Shown: positions 25,370 through 35,167, counted from the stretch's first letter. The stretch is DNA of 64,000 bases from UBA7332 sp051657165 (GCA_051657165.1 JBOFKD010000268.1:37689-101688); one strand, 5' to 3'. The notes: a model not told the origin generated them from the letters alone. Numbers and translations are program-made.

Positions 25370-25378
25370 TACATTTGC
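25370..25378 (+). promoter_or_regulatory. -7 box TACATTTGC for leuS
   Basis: TAnnTTTG box 38 bases upstream of the leuS ATG. Confidence 0.55.
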
Positions 25379-25416
25379 AATAAATTGAAATTGCATTTAT
25401 TGAAACATAAAACGCT

Positions 25417-28185
25417 ATGGAATATAATTTTAGAGATATTGAGCAGAAGTGGCAGCAATATTGGAAAGACAACAAGACTTATAAAGTAACGGAAGATCTT
25501 TCTAAGCCTAAATTCTATGTATTGGATATGTTCCCTTATCCTTCGGGAGCGGGACTTCATGTTGGCCACCCTCTTGGTTACATTGCTTCTGATATCTACT
25601 CGCGTTACAAGCGCTTAAAAGGGTTTAACGTGCTTCATCCGATGGGGTATGATGCTTACGGTTTGCCTGCTGAGCAATATGCAATCCAGACAGGACAGCA
25701 CCCGGCTATTACTACCCAGAAAAATATTGCACGTTACAGAGAGCAGCTTGATAAAATCGGCTTTTCGTATGATTGGGATCGTGAGGTAAGAACTTGCGAA
25801 CCAAATTATTACAAATGGACGCAGTGGGCATTTATTAAAATGTTCAATAGCTATTATGATAATGATGCAAAACGTGCCCTGCCAATTAGCTCACTGATCG
25901 AAAGATTTGAGACAAAAGGTACAGAAAGTTTGCACGCAGCCTGCTCGGAAGAGATGAGCTTTACAGCAGAAGCATGGAAAGCGATGACTGAGAAAGAGCA
26001 GCAATCTGTGTTATTAAATTATCGCATTGCTTACCTGGGTGATACAATGGTAAACTGGTGTCCGGCTCTGGGTACGGTGCTTGCCAATGATGAGGTAAGT
26101 GAAGGTGTGTCTGTTCGCGGAGGACATCCGGTAGAACAAAAAGTGATGCGTCAGTGGTGTCTGCGTGTATCTGCTTATGCAGAAAGATTGCTTGAAGGGC
26201 TTGATACACTGGCATGGACAGATTCACTGAAAGAAACGCAGAAAAACTGGATCGGACGTTCTGAAGGAGCTGAAATGCAATTTAAAATTCAGAACTCTGA
26301 TATTGAATTTACAATCTTTACAACACGTGCAGATACTGTATTCGGTGTTACATTTATGGTTCTTGCTCCGGAAAGTGAGTATGTGGATCAGGTGACAACT
26401 CCGGAACAAAGAGTTGCCGTTGATGAATATATTCAGAGCATTAAACATAAGACTGAACGTGAGCGCCAGATGGATAAAACCGTTTCAGGTGTATTTACGG
26501 GGGCTTATGCTATCAATCCTCTGACAAACCAGCCTGTGCCGGTTTACGTGAGTGACTATGTACTGGCAGGTTACGGAACAGGAGCTATTATGGCTGTGCC
26601 GGCTCATGATAGCCGTGACTATGCTTTTGCGAAGCATTTTGATTTGCCGGTCATTCCTCTGGTAGAAGGTTGTGATGTGTCAGAAGAAAGTTTTGATGCA
26701 AAAGAAGGTAAAATGATCAATTCTTGCGGAAATGGTCTGGACCTGAACGGAATGGAAGTGAAAGATGCAATTGCAAAAACAAAAGCATTTATTGAAGAAA
26801 AAGGACTGGGACGAGTGAAAACGAACTTCCGTCTTCGTGATGCTATTTTCAGCCGTCAGCGTTACTGGGGTGAGCCATTCCCAGTTTACTATAAAGAGGG
26901 AATGCCTTATATGCTTCCTGAAAATCAGTTACCGCTGGAACTTCCGGAAATTGATAAATTCTTACCTACTGAGTCAGGTGAACCACCATTAGGACGCGCT
27001 AAGAATTGGGTAAATGACGAAGGATTCCCATTGGAACTTTGCACAATGCCTGGTTTTGCAGGATCTTCTGCATACTATCTTCGCTATATGGACCCTACGA
27101 ACGATGAGGCTTTGGTTTCAAAGAAATCAAATGAATACTGGAGAAACGTAGACCTTTATATCGGAGGAACAGAGCATGCTACAGGCCACCTTATCTATAG
27201 CCGTTTCTGGAATAAGTTCTTGTTTGACTTAGAGGTGATCTGTGAGGATGAGCCATTCAAAAAACTGGTTAATCAGGGTATGATTCAGGGTCGTTCAAAC
27301 TTTGTATACCGTATTAAAGATACAAATACGTTTGTGTCATTAAATCTGAAAGATCAGTATGATGTAACTCCTATTCACGTAGACGTAAACATCGTATCGA
27401 ATGATGTGCTGGATGTGGAAGCATTCAAAAACTGGAATCCTGAATATAAAACTGCTGAATTCATCCTTGAAGGTGATAAATATATTTGCGGATGGGCCGT
27501 TGAGAAAATGTCTAAATCAATGTTCAACGTAGTAAATCCGGATGACATTGTTGAGAAATACGGTGCCGATACACTTCGTTTATACGAAATGTTCTTAGGG
27601 CCTCTTGAGCAATCAAAACCATGGGATACAAATGGTATTGACGGAGTTCACCGCTTCCTGAGAAAACTATGGAATCTGTTCTATGGTAAAAACAACCTGG
27701 AGTTGTCAGATGCTCAGCCTTCGAAAGAAGAGCTGAAATCGATCCATAAGTTGATTAAGAAGATTGCTTCGGATATCGAAAACTTCTCATTCAATACTTC
27801 GGTAAGTGCGTTTATGATTTGTGTGAATGAGCTGACTGCTTTGAAATCAAATAACAGACAAGTGCTTTCGGATCTTGTGATCTGTCTGGCTCCTTTTGCT
27901 CCTCACGTAGCAGAAGAGCTATGGCATGCCTTAGGAAACGAAACGTCAGTGGTAAGTGCGACGTTCCCTGAGTTTAATGAAGAATACCTGAAAGAGGATG
28001 TTATCACTTATGGTATCTCATTTAACGGGAAACCTCGTTTCAGCATTGAGTTTGCAGCTGATACTCCGAAAGAGGAAATTGAAAAAGCGGCATTAGCTCA
28101 TGAGCTGGCAGCTAAATGGATGGAAGGAAAAACACCTAAGAAGGTGATTGTTGTTCCAAACAAATTAGTTAATATCGTTATCTGA
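25417..28185 (+). CDS. leuS: leucyl-tRNA synthetase
   Basis: 922 residues. It charges tRNA-Leu. HIGH motif in PYPSGAGLHVGHPLGY (about 44-59), the CP1 editing domain with TTRADTVFGVTFM and AHDSRDYAFAKHF, and KMSKS as VEKMSKSMFN (about 697-706). The DIVEKYGADTLRLYEM and anticodon-binding parts are intact. The CP1 domain contains the usual Bacteroidetes insertion. Transcribed alone, with a promoter box upstream and a terminator downstream. Confidence 0.98.
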   Translation: MEYNFRDIEQKWQQYWKDNKTYKVTEDLSKPKFYVLDMFPYPSGAGLHVGHPLGYIASDIYSRYKRLKGFNVLHPMGYDAYGLPAEQYAIQTGQHPAITTQKNIARYREQLDKIGFSYDWDREVRTCEPNYYKWTQWAFIKMFNSYYDNDAKRALPISSLIERFETKGTESLHAACSEEMSFTAEAWKAMTEKEQQSVLLNYRIAYLGDTMVNWCPALGTVLANDEVSEGVSVRGGHPVEQKVMRQWCLRVSAYAERLLEGLDTLAWTDSLKETQKNWIGRSEGAEMQFKIQNSDIEFTIFTTRADTVFGVTFMVLAPESEYVDQVTTPEQRVAVDEYIQSIKHKTERERQMDKTVSGVFTGAYAINPLTNQPVPVYVSDYVLAGYGTGAIMAVPAHDSRDYAFAKHFDLPVIPLVEGCDVSEESFDAKEGKMINSCGNGLDLNGMEVKDAIAKTKAFIEEKGLGRVKTNFRLRDAIFSRQRYWGEPFPVYYKEGMPYMLPENQLPLELPEIDKFLPTESGEPPLGRAKNWVNDEGFPLELCTMPGFAGSSAYYLRYMDPTNDEALVSKKSNEYWRNVDLYIGGTEHATGHLIYSRFWNKFLFDLEVICEDEPFKKLVNQGMIQGRSNFVYRIKDTNTFVSLNLKDQYDVTPIHVDVNIVSNDVLDVEAFKNWNPEYKTAEFILEGDKYICGWAVEKMSKSMFNVVNPDDIVEKYGADTLRLYEMFLGPLEQSKPWDTNGIDGVHRFLRKLWNLFYGKNNLELSDAQPSKEELKSIHKLIKKIASDIENFSFNTSVSAFMICVNELTALKSNNRQVLSDLVICLAPFAPHVAEELWHALGNETSVVSATFPEFNEEYLKEDVITYGISFNGKPRFSIEFAADTPKEEIEKAALAHELAAKWMEGKTPKKVIVVPNKLVNIVI

Positions 28186-28205
28186 TAATACAGATTTCAG
28201 AATAT

Positions 28206-28245
28206 AAAAAGGGATCGTCTGATTAGCAGGCGATCCCTTTCTTTG
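28206..28245. terminator. terminator between leuS and a convergent gene
   Basis: Arms AAAGGGATCG and CGATCCCTTT; T-rich on both strands. Confidence 0.85.
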
Positions 28246-28253
28246 TTTTGTAT

Positions 28254-28556
28254 TTATCCGAATATCCGGAACAGGATATAAAGAGCCAGAATAATGTCAG
28301 AAATCAGAAAAGCCAGTGCTGCCACACGAATAATCAGCATGTGGCGGTACATCTTTCTGCGGTAATAGCATTCAAGTACATTTCCGTAACGGGCTTTATA
28401 AGCAGTCAGGAAATCATTATACTCCATATCTTTATTCTCAGAGAAGAAATGATGGATTCCTTCGATCTCCTTCTCATCTAAAGTAACATTCGAAAGAGCA
28501 TTGAAAGCCATCATAATCTCATCTTTATCTTTCGAGTAAAAATCTTCAGCTTTCAT
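28254..28556 (-). CDS. small membrane protein of unknown function
   Basis: 100 residues. An acidic N-terminal half (KDKDEIMMAFNALSNV, about 1-60) is followed by a basic stretch YYRRKMYRH and one C-terminal transmembrane helix (about 74-98, VAALAFLISDIILALYILF). I do not recognise a family. Start and end are well defined, between the leuS terminator and a gap before rarA. Topology suggests a cytoplasmic domain anchored by its C-terminus. Confidence 0.6.
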   Translation of the reverse strand: MKAEDFYSKDKDEIMMAFNALSNVTLDEKEIEGIHHFFSENKDMEYNDFLTAYKARYGNVLECYYRRKMYRHMLIIRVAALAFLISDIILALYILFRIFG

Positions 28557-28635
28557 AGGCGGTATAGTTAAGCAGGTTATTATTAATATATTGTATTAAT
28601 AAAACGTATACAGCCAGATTTAGTTTAACCGGAAG

Positions 28636-29907
28636 CTACTTCTGTTTTTTACCCCAGAGAAAGGAAAGATGTTCATTCATTTTTTTCTCTGCCGGATTTT
28701 CCTGAGGCTGCCAGATAACTGTATTTTTCAAATCATTCGGCAAATACTGCTGATTGACGAAGTTATTTTCATAGTTATGGGAATACTTATATTCTTTGCC
28801 GTAATCCAGTTCTTTCATAAGTTGCGTAGGGGCATTTCTTAAATGTAAAGGAACCGGTAGGTTTCCGCTTTTTCGTACCAGTGCAATCGCCTCGTCAATT
28901 GCCAGATATGCCGAATTGCTTTTCGGGCTGGAAGCTAAGTATATGGTTGCTTCTGCCAGAATAATACGACCTTCCGGCCATCCGATCTTTTGTAATGAAT
29001 CAAAGCAGGCATTTGCAAGGAGTAAAGCATTCGGATTTGCCAGTCCGATATCTTCGGCAGCAGAGATAACCAATCGTCGAGCTATAAACTTAGGATCTTC
29101 ACCACCCTCAACCATCCGGGCCAGCCAGTAAATAGCAGCATTCGGATCACTGCCGCGTATTGATTTGATAAATGCCGAGATGATATCATAATGCATTTCT
29201 CCGTTCTTATCATATTCTGATGGGTTTTCCTGCAATGACTCAGTGACAAGTTTGTCCGTAATTCGTACAGGACCTGAAGGGATAGCTGAAATAATCAGAT
29301 CCAGTATATTCAGAAGCTTTCGCGCATCGCCTCCCGAGAAACGAAACAAAGAATCCGTTTCTTCCACCACTATATCCCGCTGTTTCAGTTCATAATCTTT
29401 CTCCAGGGTCTGTTTGAGTAAAAGTTCAAGATCTTTTTTCTCCAGAGACTTTAGTGTGTAGATCTGGCAACGAGACAGTAATGGGCGAATTACTTCAAAC
29501 GATGGATTCTCCGTAGTTGCTCCGATGAGTGTGACAATTCCCGATTCAACGGCATTCAACAGGCTGTCTTGCTGAGACTTACTGAAGCGGTGAATCTCAT
29601 CGATAAACAGAATGGGTCTTTTGCTGTTGAAGAAGGTTTGCTTCTGAGCACGTTCGATCACCTCTCTTACATCTTTCACGCCTGAGTTTACTGCGCTGAG
29701 TGTAAAAAAAGGAACTTCCAGCTGATGAGAGATGATCTGGGCTAAAGTTGTTTTTCCAACGCCCGGAGGACCCCATAGTATGAAAGAAGATATATTACCG
29801 GATTCAATCATTCTCCGGATAATCGCGTTTTTACCGACTAAATGAGTTTGTCCGATATAATCGTCCAGATTACGCGGACGCATTCTTTCTGCTAATGGTT
29901 GTGCCAT
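28636..29907 (-). CDS. rarA: replication-associated recombination protein A, AAA+ ATPase
   Basis: 423 residues, normal length. It acts at stalled forks; it is also called MgsA and is related to clamp-loader ATPases. Start RMRPRNLDDYIGQTHL, Walker A GPPGVGKT, Walker B LFIDEIHRFSKSQQD, sensor ATTENPSFE, then the C-terminal LADYP-like tetramerisation part (AIDEAIALVRKSG, PLHLRNAPT). Single gene on the minus strand. Confidence 0.96.
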   Translation of the reverse strand: MAQPLAERMRPRNLDDYIGQTHLVGKNAIIRRMIESGNISSFILWGPPGVGKTTLAQIISHQLEVPFFTLSAVNSGVKDVREVIERAQKQTFFNSKRPILFIDEIHRFSKSQQDSLLNAVESGIVTLIGATTENPSFEVIRPLLSRCQIYTLKSLEKKDLELLLKQTLEKDYELKQRDIVVEETDSLFRFSGGDARKLLNILDLIISAIPSGPVRITDKLVTESLQENPSEYDKNGEMHYDIISAFIKSIRGSDPNAAIYWLARMVEGGEDPKFIARRLVISAAEDIGLANPNALLLANACFDSLQKIGWPEGRIILAEATIYLASSPKSNSAYLAIDEAIALVRKSGNLPVPLHLRNAPTQLMKELDYGKEYKYSHNYENNFVNQQYLPNDLKNTVIWQPQENPAEKKMNEHLSFLWGKKQK

Positions 29908-30137
29908 TGTTCTTTCTGTTTAAATAGGCTCTAAGATACGATAATTTAATATTTATCATTCAGTTTCTCTGCATTTTAATTACTTTTGATACATTCCGGT
30001 GTATATAAGTTAAATATCTAAAATCGTGATTATCTTAGCTATTTATTCGTTTATTTCGTAATCGGAATTAGTTGATTTATACGAAATTCTTCCCGCAGAA
30101 GAAACTGTGGATAGTTGGCTGTTTATTATATCCTGGA

Positions 30138-31205
30138 ATGAATAAAATATTACTACATATAACTCTTTATATATCTGTTTTGTTGTTGGCATCCTGTGCA
30201 ACAACAAAGACAGATGTATTAGCTGTTTGTGAATTGAACAGTGTTAATAATTACGAGATTAAATGGGAGGTTTTTCCACCGGTTGATGGTTATTTGCAGG
30301 TTTACCAGTTCAGCTCGGGCGATTTGACCCGTAAAGATCTGAGAAGACCGGATCAGGTGGTTTCTATTTCATCCGGACAGCTTGAGGTCGTGGACAATAA
30401 TGGTCAGCGTGCCTTTTTCTTCCTGAATTTCAATAACGAATATCAGGAGGTTATATCAAACAGATTCATAAAGATACCGGGGATTGAAGCGATCCGTGAT
30501 ATTGGCGGATACCGCACTAAAGACGGGAATCAGATCGCATGGGGTAAACTACTGCGTGGGCCTGAATTCCAGAATCTGTATCCGATATCCAAACAGCAGC
30601 TTGCTCAGTTAAATACGAATCTGCTTATTTCGCTGGATCATAACAGATATGATTATCTGGCAGATAAGCAAATGTTCAAATCATATCGTTTTATTCCTAT
30701 CTACCTGAAAGGCTTTGATCAGATCAATGAACGCATTCTGAATAATGAATGTAAACGTGGAGATGTTGCCCTTTATATCGAAGATATGTATACGTATCTT
30801 TTGAAAAGACGTACGGAAGAGTATGCCAGTGTACTTCGGTTGATGAGTGATAAGGACAATTATCCGATAATGATCTCATCTCATCACCAGGAGGAGAAAA
30901 TAGATTTTCTGATAGCGATGTTGCTTGATTATCTGGGAGTAAATACTGAAGATATTGTAGATGATTATCTTACCAGTAACCAGGGACTTGATCTTAGAAA
31001 CTATTTCAATGTTGTCGGCAGATTAAGTTCTGATTCTCAGGAAGCTCTGACTTATTTATTAACAGCTAATAAACGCTCTGTCGATTTCTTGCTTCAGAAA
31101 GTAAGAAAAGACTATGGAAGCGTAGAATCCTATTTCAAAAAAGAATTACACTTAACCGATAAAGAATTAAGTGATCTGAGAAAGAATCTAATATTAAATC
31201 TATAG
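30138..31205 (+). CDS. tyrosine-phosphatase-like lipoprotein without catalytic residues (pseudophosphatase)
   Basis: 355 residues from the ATG at 30,138, placing lipobox LASC at the end of the signal peptide; a TTG start 66 bases upstream is less likely. The fold markers of Y_phosphatase3 are clear: IEAIRDIGGYRTKDGNQIAWGKLLRGPEF, LLISLDHNRYDY, and after the active site FLIAMLLDYLGVNTEDIVDDYLTSN. The loop that should read HC..GKDRTG is instead ISSHHQEEKIDF, so the nucleophilic Cys and the phosphate-binding Arg are missing. The gene is intact and 3 bases from the PAP2 gene, so it is likely expressed with it. It may bind a ligand without hydrolysis. Confidence 0.8.
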   Translation: MNKILLHITLYISVLLLASCATTKTDVLAVCELNSVNNYEIKWEVFPPVDGYLQVYQFSSGDLTRKDLRRPDQVVSISSGQLEVVDNNGQRAFFFLNFNNEYQEVISNRFIKIPGIEAIRDIGGYRTKDGNQIAWGKLLRGPEFQNLYPISKQQLAQLNTNLLISLDHNRYDYLADKQMFKSYRFIPIYLKGFDQINERILNNECKRGDVALYIEDMYTYLLKRRTEEYASVLRLMSDKDNYPIMISSHHQEEKIDFLIAMLLDYLGVNTEDIVDDYLTSNQGLDLRNYFNVVGRLSSDSQEALTYLLTANKRSVDFLLQKVRKDYGSVESYFKKELHLTDKELSDLRKNLILNL

Positions 31206-31208
31206 TGA

Positions 31209-31853
31209 ATGAAACGATTTATTCTTCTTGTTAGTTTCTCTTGTTTGCTTTATGCTTCATGTATGGCTCAAACCGGAGAGGCTAAATTTCTGCATTGCCT
31301 CACGAAAAACAATAATCGTTTCCTGAACGGATATAGTAAAGCCTTTTCTGCATCCGCAGAGATTGTGCCTTATGCTGTGCCGGTGGGAATGATTGCTTAT
31401 GGTTTAATTGCTAAAGACAAGACCACGACAATGAATGGCCTCCAGGTCGGAGTTTCGCTGGCTGTATCGGTAGCTTTTACGCAAGCACTGAAATACAGTA
31501 TTGACAGAGAAAGACCCTTTGATAAATATCCCGGATATATTCATAACCGGATTTCGGCTGACAGTCCCTCTTTTCCTTCCGGGCATACATCCTCTATGGC
31601 TGCTACAGCTACTTCATTGTGTCTGATATATCCTAAATGGTACGTAATTGCACCTGCTGCATTCTGGACAATGTCTGTAGGGTATTCGCGTATGCAACTC
31701 GGTGTTCACTACCCTTCAGATGTGGCAGCCGGTTTGCTGGTCGGAGCCGGAAGTGCAGTGCTTACACATTATGCCAATAAGTGGTGGACGAAAAAAAGAA
31801 AAAATGCCGCACTTAACAGCACGGCATTTATCGCATATCAATCGATTGATTAA
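31209..31853 (+). CDS. PAP2-family phosphatase
   Basis: 214 residues. All three PAP2 motifs are present: KYSIDRERPF (K..IDRERP), PSFPSGHTSS, and GYSRMQLGVHYPSDVAAG. It has a signal sequence ending SCMAQ. Family members remove phosphate from lipids (undecaprenyl diphosphate, lipid A, phosphatidic acid) at the periplasmic face. Three hydrophobic stretches are visible (residues ~45-70, 135-160, 170-185), fewer than in a six-helix enzyme. It overlaps the convergent S41 protease gene by 4 bases. The phosphatase-like lipoprotein upstream probably shares its transcript. Confidence 0.88.
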   Translation: MKRFILLVSFSCLLYASCMAQTGEAKFLHCLTKNNNRFLNGYSKAFSASAEIVPYAVPVGMIAYGLIAKDKTTTMNGLQVGVSLAVSVAFTQALKYSIDRERPFDKYPGYIHNRISADSPSFPSGHTSSMAATATSLCLIYPKWYVIAPAAFWTMSVGYSRMQLGVHYPSDVAAGLLVGAGSAVLTHYANKWWTKKRKNAALNSTAFIAYQSID

Positions 31854-33430
31854 TTCTTCAGATATTTAGAATAAAGCGTTGGATCTTTTATGATTTCCAG
31901 CGCTTTTTTGTATGCATCATCCTTATTGTTCATAATCTGATAATAAGCAGCAGTATCAAATAAATCACGTCCGATCAAAGCTTTTAACTGCAATTCGATC
32001 ATTGGTTTAGCCTTGTCAAATTGCTCCTGATTAAATGTGATCCCTTCCTCTGTTCCCTGTTTGATCAGTTCATCCAAAATCGTCTGATTCACTTCAAAAC
32101 CTTTGATGTAAGAACTTACGTCTTTGTAGTTCTTTTTCAAAGACTGGCGGTGACTGTCAACATAAGTGGCAACAAACTGGTTGATAACACCTTTGTAAAC
32201 CAGGTCGCGGTGATAATCAGTAAAACGGGTTGTGTCAATCGGAATAAATACATCCGGCATAATTCCTCCGCCTCCGTATACAACACGTCCTTCTTTCAAT
32301 GTTTTAGTTTTTAATGAATCCGGGAAATGCGTGCTGTCAGCATGCATCAGTTCTCCGCTTTTATAACGATTCAATAAATCTTCGTAATATTTTTTAGTCC
32401 CTTCACTGTACGGTTTCTGAATACTTCTTCCCGAAGGAGTGTAGTATCTGGCAACAGTCAGCCGGATCATAGATCCGTCAGGAAGCGGAATAGGGCGTTG
32501 AACCAATCCTTTACCAAAAGATCTTCTTCCAACGATTACACCTCTGTCCCAGTCCTGTATTGCACCGCTCATAATTTCACTGGCTGAAGCAGACCCTTCA
32601 TCAATAAGAATAACTACAGGAGTGTTTTCAAGATCTCCGGCTTTTGTAGAAAAAGCCTCCTCGCGGCTTTGTTTAGCACCTTCCGTATAAACAATCAGCT
32701 GATCCTGAGGCAGAAATTCATCAACCATATCAATGGCAGCATTTAAGAATCCTCCGCCGTTGCCCTGAAGATCGACAATCAGCGACTTCATGCCCTGTTG
32801 TTTTAATTCCTGAACAGCTTTCACAAACTCCTCGTGTGTAGTTGCCGCAAATCGGTTGATTTTGATATATCCGACAGTTGGTTCCACCATATAAGAGGCA
32901 TCAATACTGTAAATTGGAATTTTATCGCGGGCAATGCGAAAAGACAGTAATTGAGGTTTATTGTTTCGTTTAATGCCGATATTAGCGTACGTTCCCTTTT
33001 TGCCTCTTAAGCGTCTCATGATGTCGCTTTGCTTCATCTTCACGCCTGCGATTACTGTATCATTGACCATGACTATTTTGTCTCCCGGTAGTACGCCTAC
33101 TTTTTCCGAAGGGCCTCCCGCAATTGTCTGGATAACAAACAAAGTGTCTTTTATAATTTGAAACTGAATACCGATGCCATCAAAGTTTCCAAGCAGCGGT
33201 TCGTTCATTTCTTTTGTTTCTTCGACAGTGGAGTAGCTGGAGTGAGGGTCTAGTTTTTCAAGTAAAGCTACAATTGCATCTTCTACCAGTTTATCTTCAT
33301 TCAGAGAATCGACATAAAAGTTAGAGATGGCATACTCCGCTAACGAAAGTTTTCTTCCGGCCTTAGATAATTGTTGCGCCGATAGTACAAAGGGTGTAAT
33401 CAGGGCAATAAGGATAAATAATTTCTTCAT
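31850..33430 (-). CDS. C-terminal processing protease (S41, PDZ domain)
   Basis: 526 residues. Signal peptide, then YVDSLNEDKLVEDAIVALLEKLDPHSSY, a PDZ domain (about 95-165, FDGIGIQF to LRGKKGTYANIGI), and the protease core with the nucleophile in IDEGSASASEIMSGAIQD and the general-base Lys in RRSFGKGLVQ. CtpA/Prc-type enzymes trim envelope proteins in the periplasm. It follows the Spy-like gene by 5 bases, so it is the last gene of the sigma/anti-sigma operon and a probable effector of that envelope response. Confidence 0.92.
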   Translation of the reverse strand: MKKLFILIALITPFVLSAQQLSKAGRKLSLAEYAISNFYVDSLNEDKLVEDAIVALLEKLDPHSSYSTVEETKEMNEPLLGNFDGIGIQFQIIKDTLFVIQTIAGGPSEKVGVLPGDKIVMVNDTVIAGVKMKQSDIMRRLRGKKGTYANIGIKRNNKPQLLSFRIARDKIPIYSIDASYMVEPTVGYIKINRFAATTHEEFVKAVQELKQQGMKSLIVDLQGNGGGFLNAAIDMVDEFLPQDQLIVYTEGAKQSREEAFSTKAGDLENTPVVILIDEGSASASEIMSGAIQDWDRGVIVGRRSFGKGLVQRPIPLPDGSMIRLTVARYYTPSGRSIQKPYSEGTKKYYEDLLNRYKSGELMHADSTHFPDSLKTKTLKEGRVVYGGGGIMPDVFIPIDTTRFTDYHRDLVYKGVINQFVATYVDSHRQSLKKNYKDVSSYIKGFEVNQTILDELIKQGTEEGITFNQEQFDKAKPMIELQLKALIGRDLFDTAAYYQIMNNKDDAYKKALEIIKDPTLYSKYLKN

Positions 33431-33435
33431 TTGAA

Positions 33436-33915
33436 TTAATTTTTAGAAGTACCAGGGTTCTTATTACCCTCTCTGCGATGAAACAGATGTACAGCAAATT
33501 TGTTCTCCGCATTCTTAAGTTTATACAATTTCTGAGGAGAAAGTATTTTTTCGAATTCCTTGTAATACTTCTCTTCAATAGCGGCTTTCTGACAATCCTG
33601 ACGGATCATTTCATAAACCATTCCTATGTATTCCTTATCCTGCGCGTTCTCATTCTTTCTTAATTCGCGGGACTTCATGCGTATATTTCTGTGCAGAGAG
33701 AATACCTGTTCCTGCATTTTCTCGTACAAAGGAAAGAATTTTCCGGCTTCTTCAGAAGTTAATCCTACTTCTTTTACAAGAAAAGCCATTTTTTCAGCCT
33801 TAAAGCGTTCTATATCTTTAGGGGAAGGACCACCTTTCTGTGCAAAAACATTTGACGAAAACAATGATGCGATCATTATTAAAGTCATAGTTATCCATTT
33901 ATTGATCATCTTCAT
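33436..33915 (-). CDS. Spy/CpxP-like periplasmic protein
   Basis: 159 residues with a cleavable signal (SSNVFAQ). The mature part is helical and highly charged, with LTSEEAGKFFPLYEKMQEQV, RNIRMKSRELRK and EKILSPQKLYKLKNAENKF, the 'LT.EQ...P...' helical hairpin layout of Spy/CpxP and related metal-resistance sensors. It could be a chaperone or sense misfolding for the sigma factor. Encoded between the anti-sigma-like and protease genes. Confidence 0.7.
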   Translation of the reverse strand: MKMINKWITMTLIMIASLFSSNVFAQKGGPSPKDIERFKAEKMAFLVKEVGLTSEEAGKFFPLYEKMQEQVFSLHRNIRMKSRELRKNENAQDKEYIGMVYEMIRQDCQKAAIEEKYYKEFEKILSPQKLYKLKNAENKFAVHLFHRREGNKNPGTSKN

Positions 33916-33925
33916 TTCTTTTAGT

Positions 33926-34315
33926 TTACAAATTAGTTAGCAAAGCATACGATTCGACAAGCGTATAGTCGTCCATCGACGCTACGGCATAGTCTGTCAT
34001 CGTTTCTTCGTAGGTTGTATCGGTTATTACCTGATCTGTGATTACCTCAGAGTATATGGCATCTGATTGATTGGAGGAATGAGGTTTCTCTCCGATGAAA
34101 AGTTTCACCGAAAGAATTATTCCCATAAACATGGCAGCCATATATAAAACCGGACGGATTTTACTCCAAAGGGTAGATGAGGCATGTTCGAAAACAGGTT
34201 CAGACTCAGGTAACTGAGACATAACCTTTGCATTTAGTTCTTCGAAATAATTTTCAGGAACTTTAAAAGCCTTACGTGTTGCTTCAGACGATTTTAATTC
34301 TTGCTCCTTTTTCAT
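33926..34315 (-). CDS. anti-sigma-like single-pass membrane protein
   Basis: 129 residues. A cytoplasmic N-terminus (about 1-48) contains AFKVPENYFEELNAKVMSQLP, a common motif in proteins next to ECF sigma factors in Bacteroidetes. One transmembrane helix (about 52-70, VLYMAAMFMGIILSVKLF) and an acidic periplasmic tail follow. No zinc-binding H..C..C motif is seen. Position after the sigma gene supports an anti-sigma role; this is inference. Confidence 0.6.
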   Translation of the reverse strand: MKKEQELKSSEATRKAFKVPENYFEELNAKVMSQLPESEPVFEHASSTLWSKIRPVLYMAAMFMGIILSVKLFIGEKPHSSNQSDAIYSEVITDQVITDTTYEETMTDYAVASMDDYTLVESYALLTNL

Positions 34316-34374
34316 AACTCTGTACTGACTTAAATTCTTACTCTTTTTATGAGACGCTTAAAATGATGAAAAGT

Positions 34375-34926
34375 TTAAACGTCCTGAGTCATAAACTCTT
34401 CCACTTTTTTACTGGCATGATGATACGAAGCCTTCAGTGCTCCTACGGATGTGCCTAATATGTCCGAAATTTCGTCGTATTTGAGTTCATCGTAGTAACG
34501 CATATTAAAAACAATGCGTTGCTTTTCCGGCAGGCTCAGTATGGCTTTCTGTAGCTTTATCTCTATCTCGTCGCCATCAAAATATGGATCTGCCTCCATT
34601 CTTTCAAGAAGAATTTCTTCCGGATCGCTCACTAAGGCCTGATTTCTTTTGTTCAGATTCGTGAGGAAAGTCAGACTTTCATTAATCGCTATCCGGTAGA
34701 GCCACGTTGATAATTTTGCTTCTCCTCTGAACAGGTCAATATTTAGCCAGGCTTTCAGAAAAGTGTTTTGCAATATATCATTGGTGTCCTCATGATTCAG
34801 AACCATTCTTCTTATCTGCCAGTAAAGCCGTTCGCTGTAAGTCGATACGAGTTTTGAGAAGGCAGCTTGTCTGGAAGCAGGATTTTGTATTTCTGTTATT
34901 AAATCTCTTTCTGTAAATCCGCTCAT
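34375..34926 (-). CDS. ECF RNA polymerase sigma factor
   Basis: 183 residues. Region 2 with AFSKLVSTYSERLYWQIRRM and EDTNDILQNTFLKAWLNI, then KLSTWLYRIAINESL; region 4 with LSLPEKQRIVFNMRYYDELKYDEISDILGTSVGALKASYHHA. Sigma-70 family, extracytoplasmic-function type. First gene of the sigma/anti-sigma/Spy-like/protease set, about 60 bases before the anti-sigma-like gene. Likely autoregulated, though no promoter copy was identified. Confidence 0.93.
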   Translation of the reverse strand: MSGFTERDLITEIQNPASRQAAFSKLVSTYSERLYWQIRRMVLNHEDTNDILQNTFLKAWLNIDLFRGEAKLSTWLYRIAINESLTFLTNLNKRNQALVSDPEEILLERMEADPYFDGDEIEIKLQKAILSLPEKQRIVFNMRYYDELKYDEISDILGTSVGALKASYHHASKKVEEFMTQDV

Positions 34927-35135
34927 ATATTATTATGGATTTTAACTTGACAAGCAAATCTATATTATTTTCCTTTGTCAAGAAAATTTTCTAAAGATAT
35001 AGTTTTTATTATAGACGCAATTATATCAGAAGGTTTAATCCTGAGAGTCTCCCGGCTTACAGGTTTTAGGATTTTTCTGATCTGGCCTGACGGCATATAT
35101 TTTCTATAGGATTAGAAACCTTACTGTTATTCATA

Positions 35136-35143
35136 TATCTTTG
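35136..35143 (+). promoter_or_regulatory. -7-like box TATCTTTG upstream of the flippase gene
   Basis: TATCTTTG at 35,136-35,143, 25 bases before the chosen ATG; it excludes the TTG start at 35,141. Confidence 0.55.
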
Positions 35144-35167
35144 CCATATGAACACAGAGATAAACGT

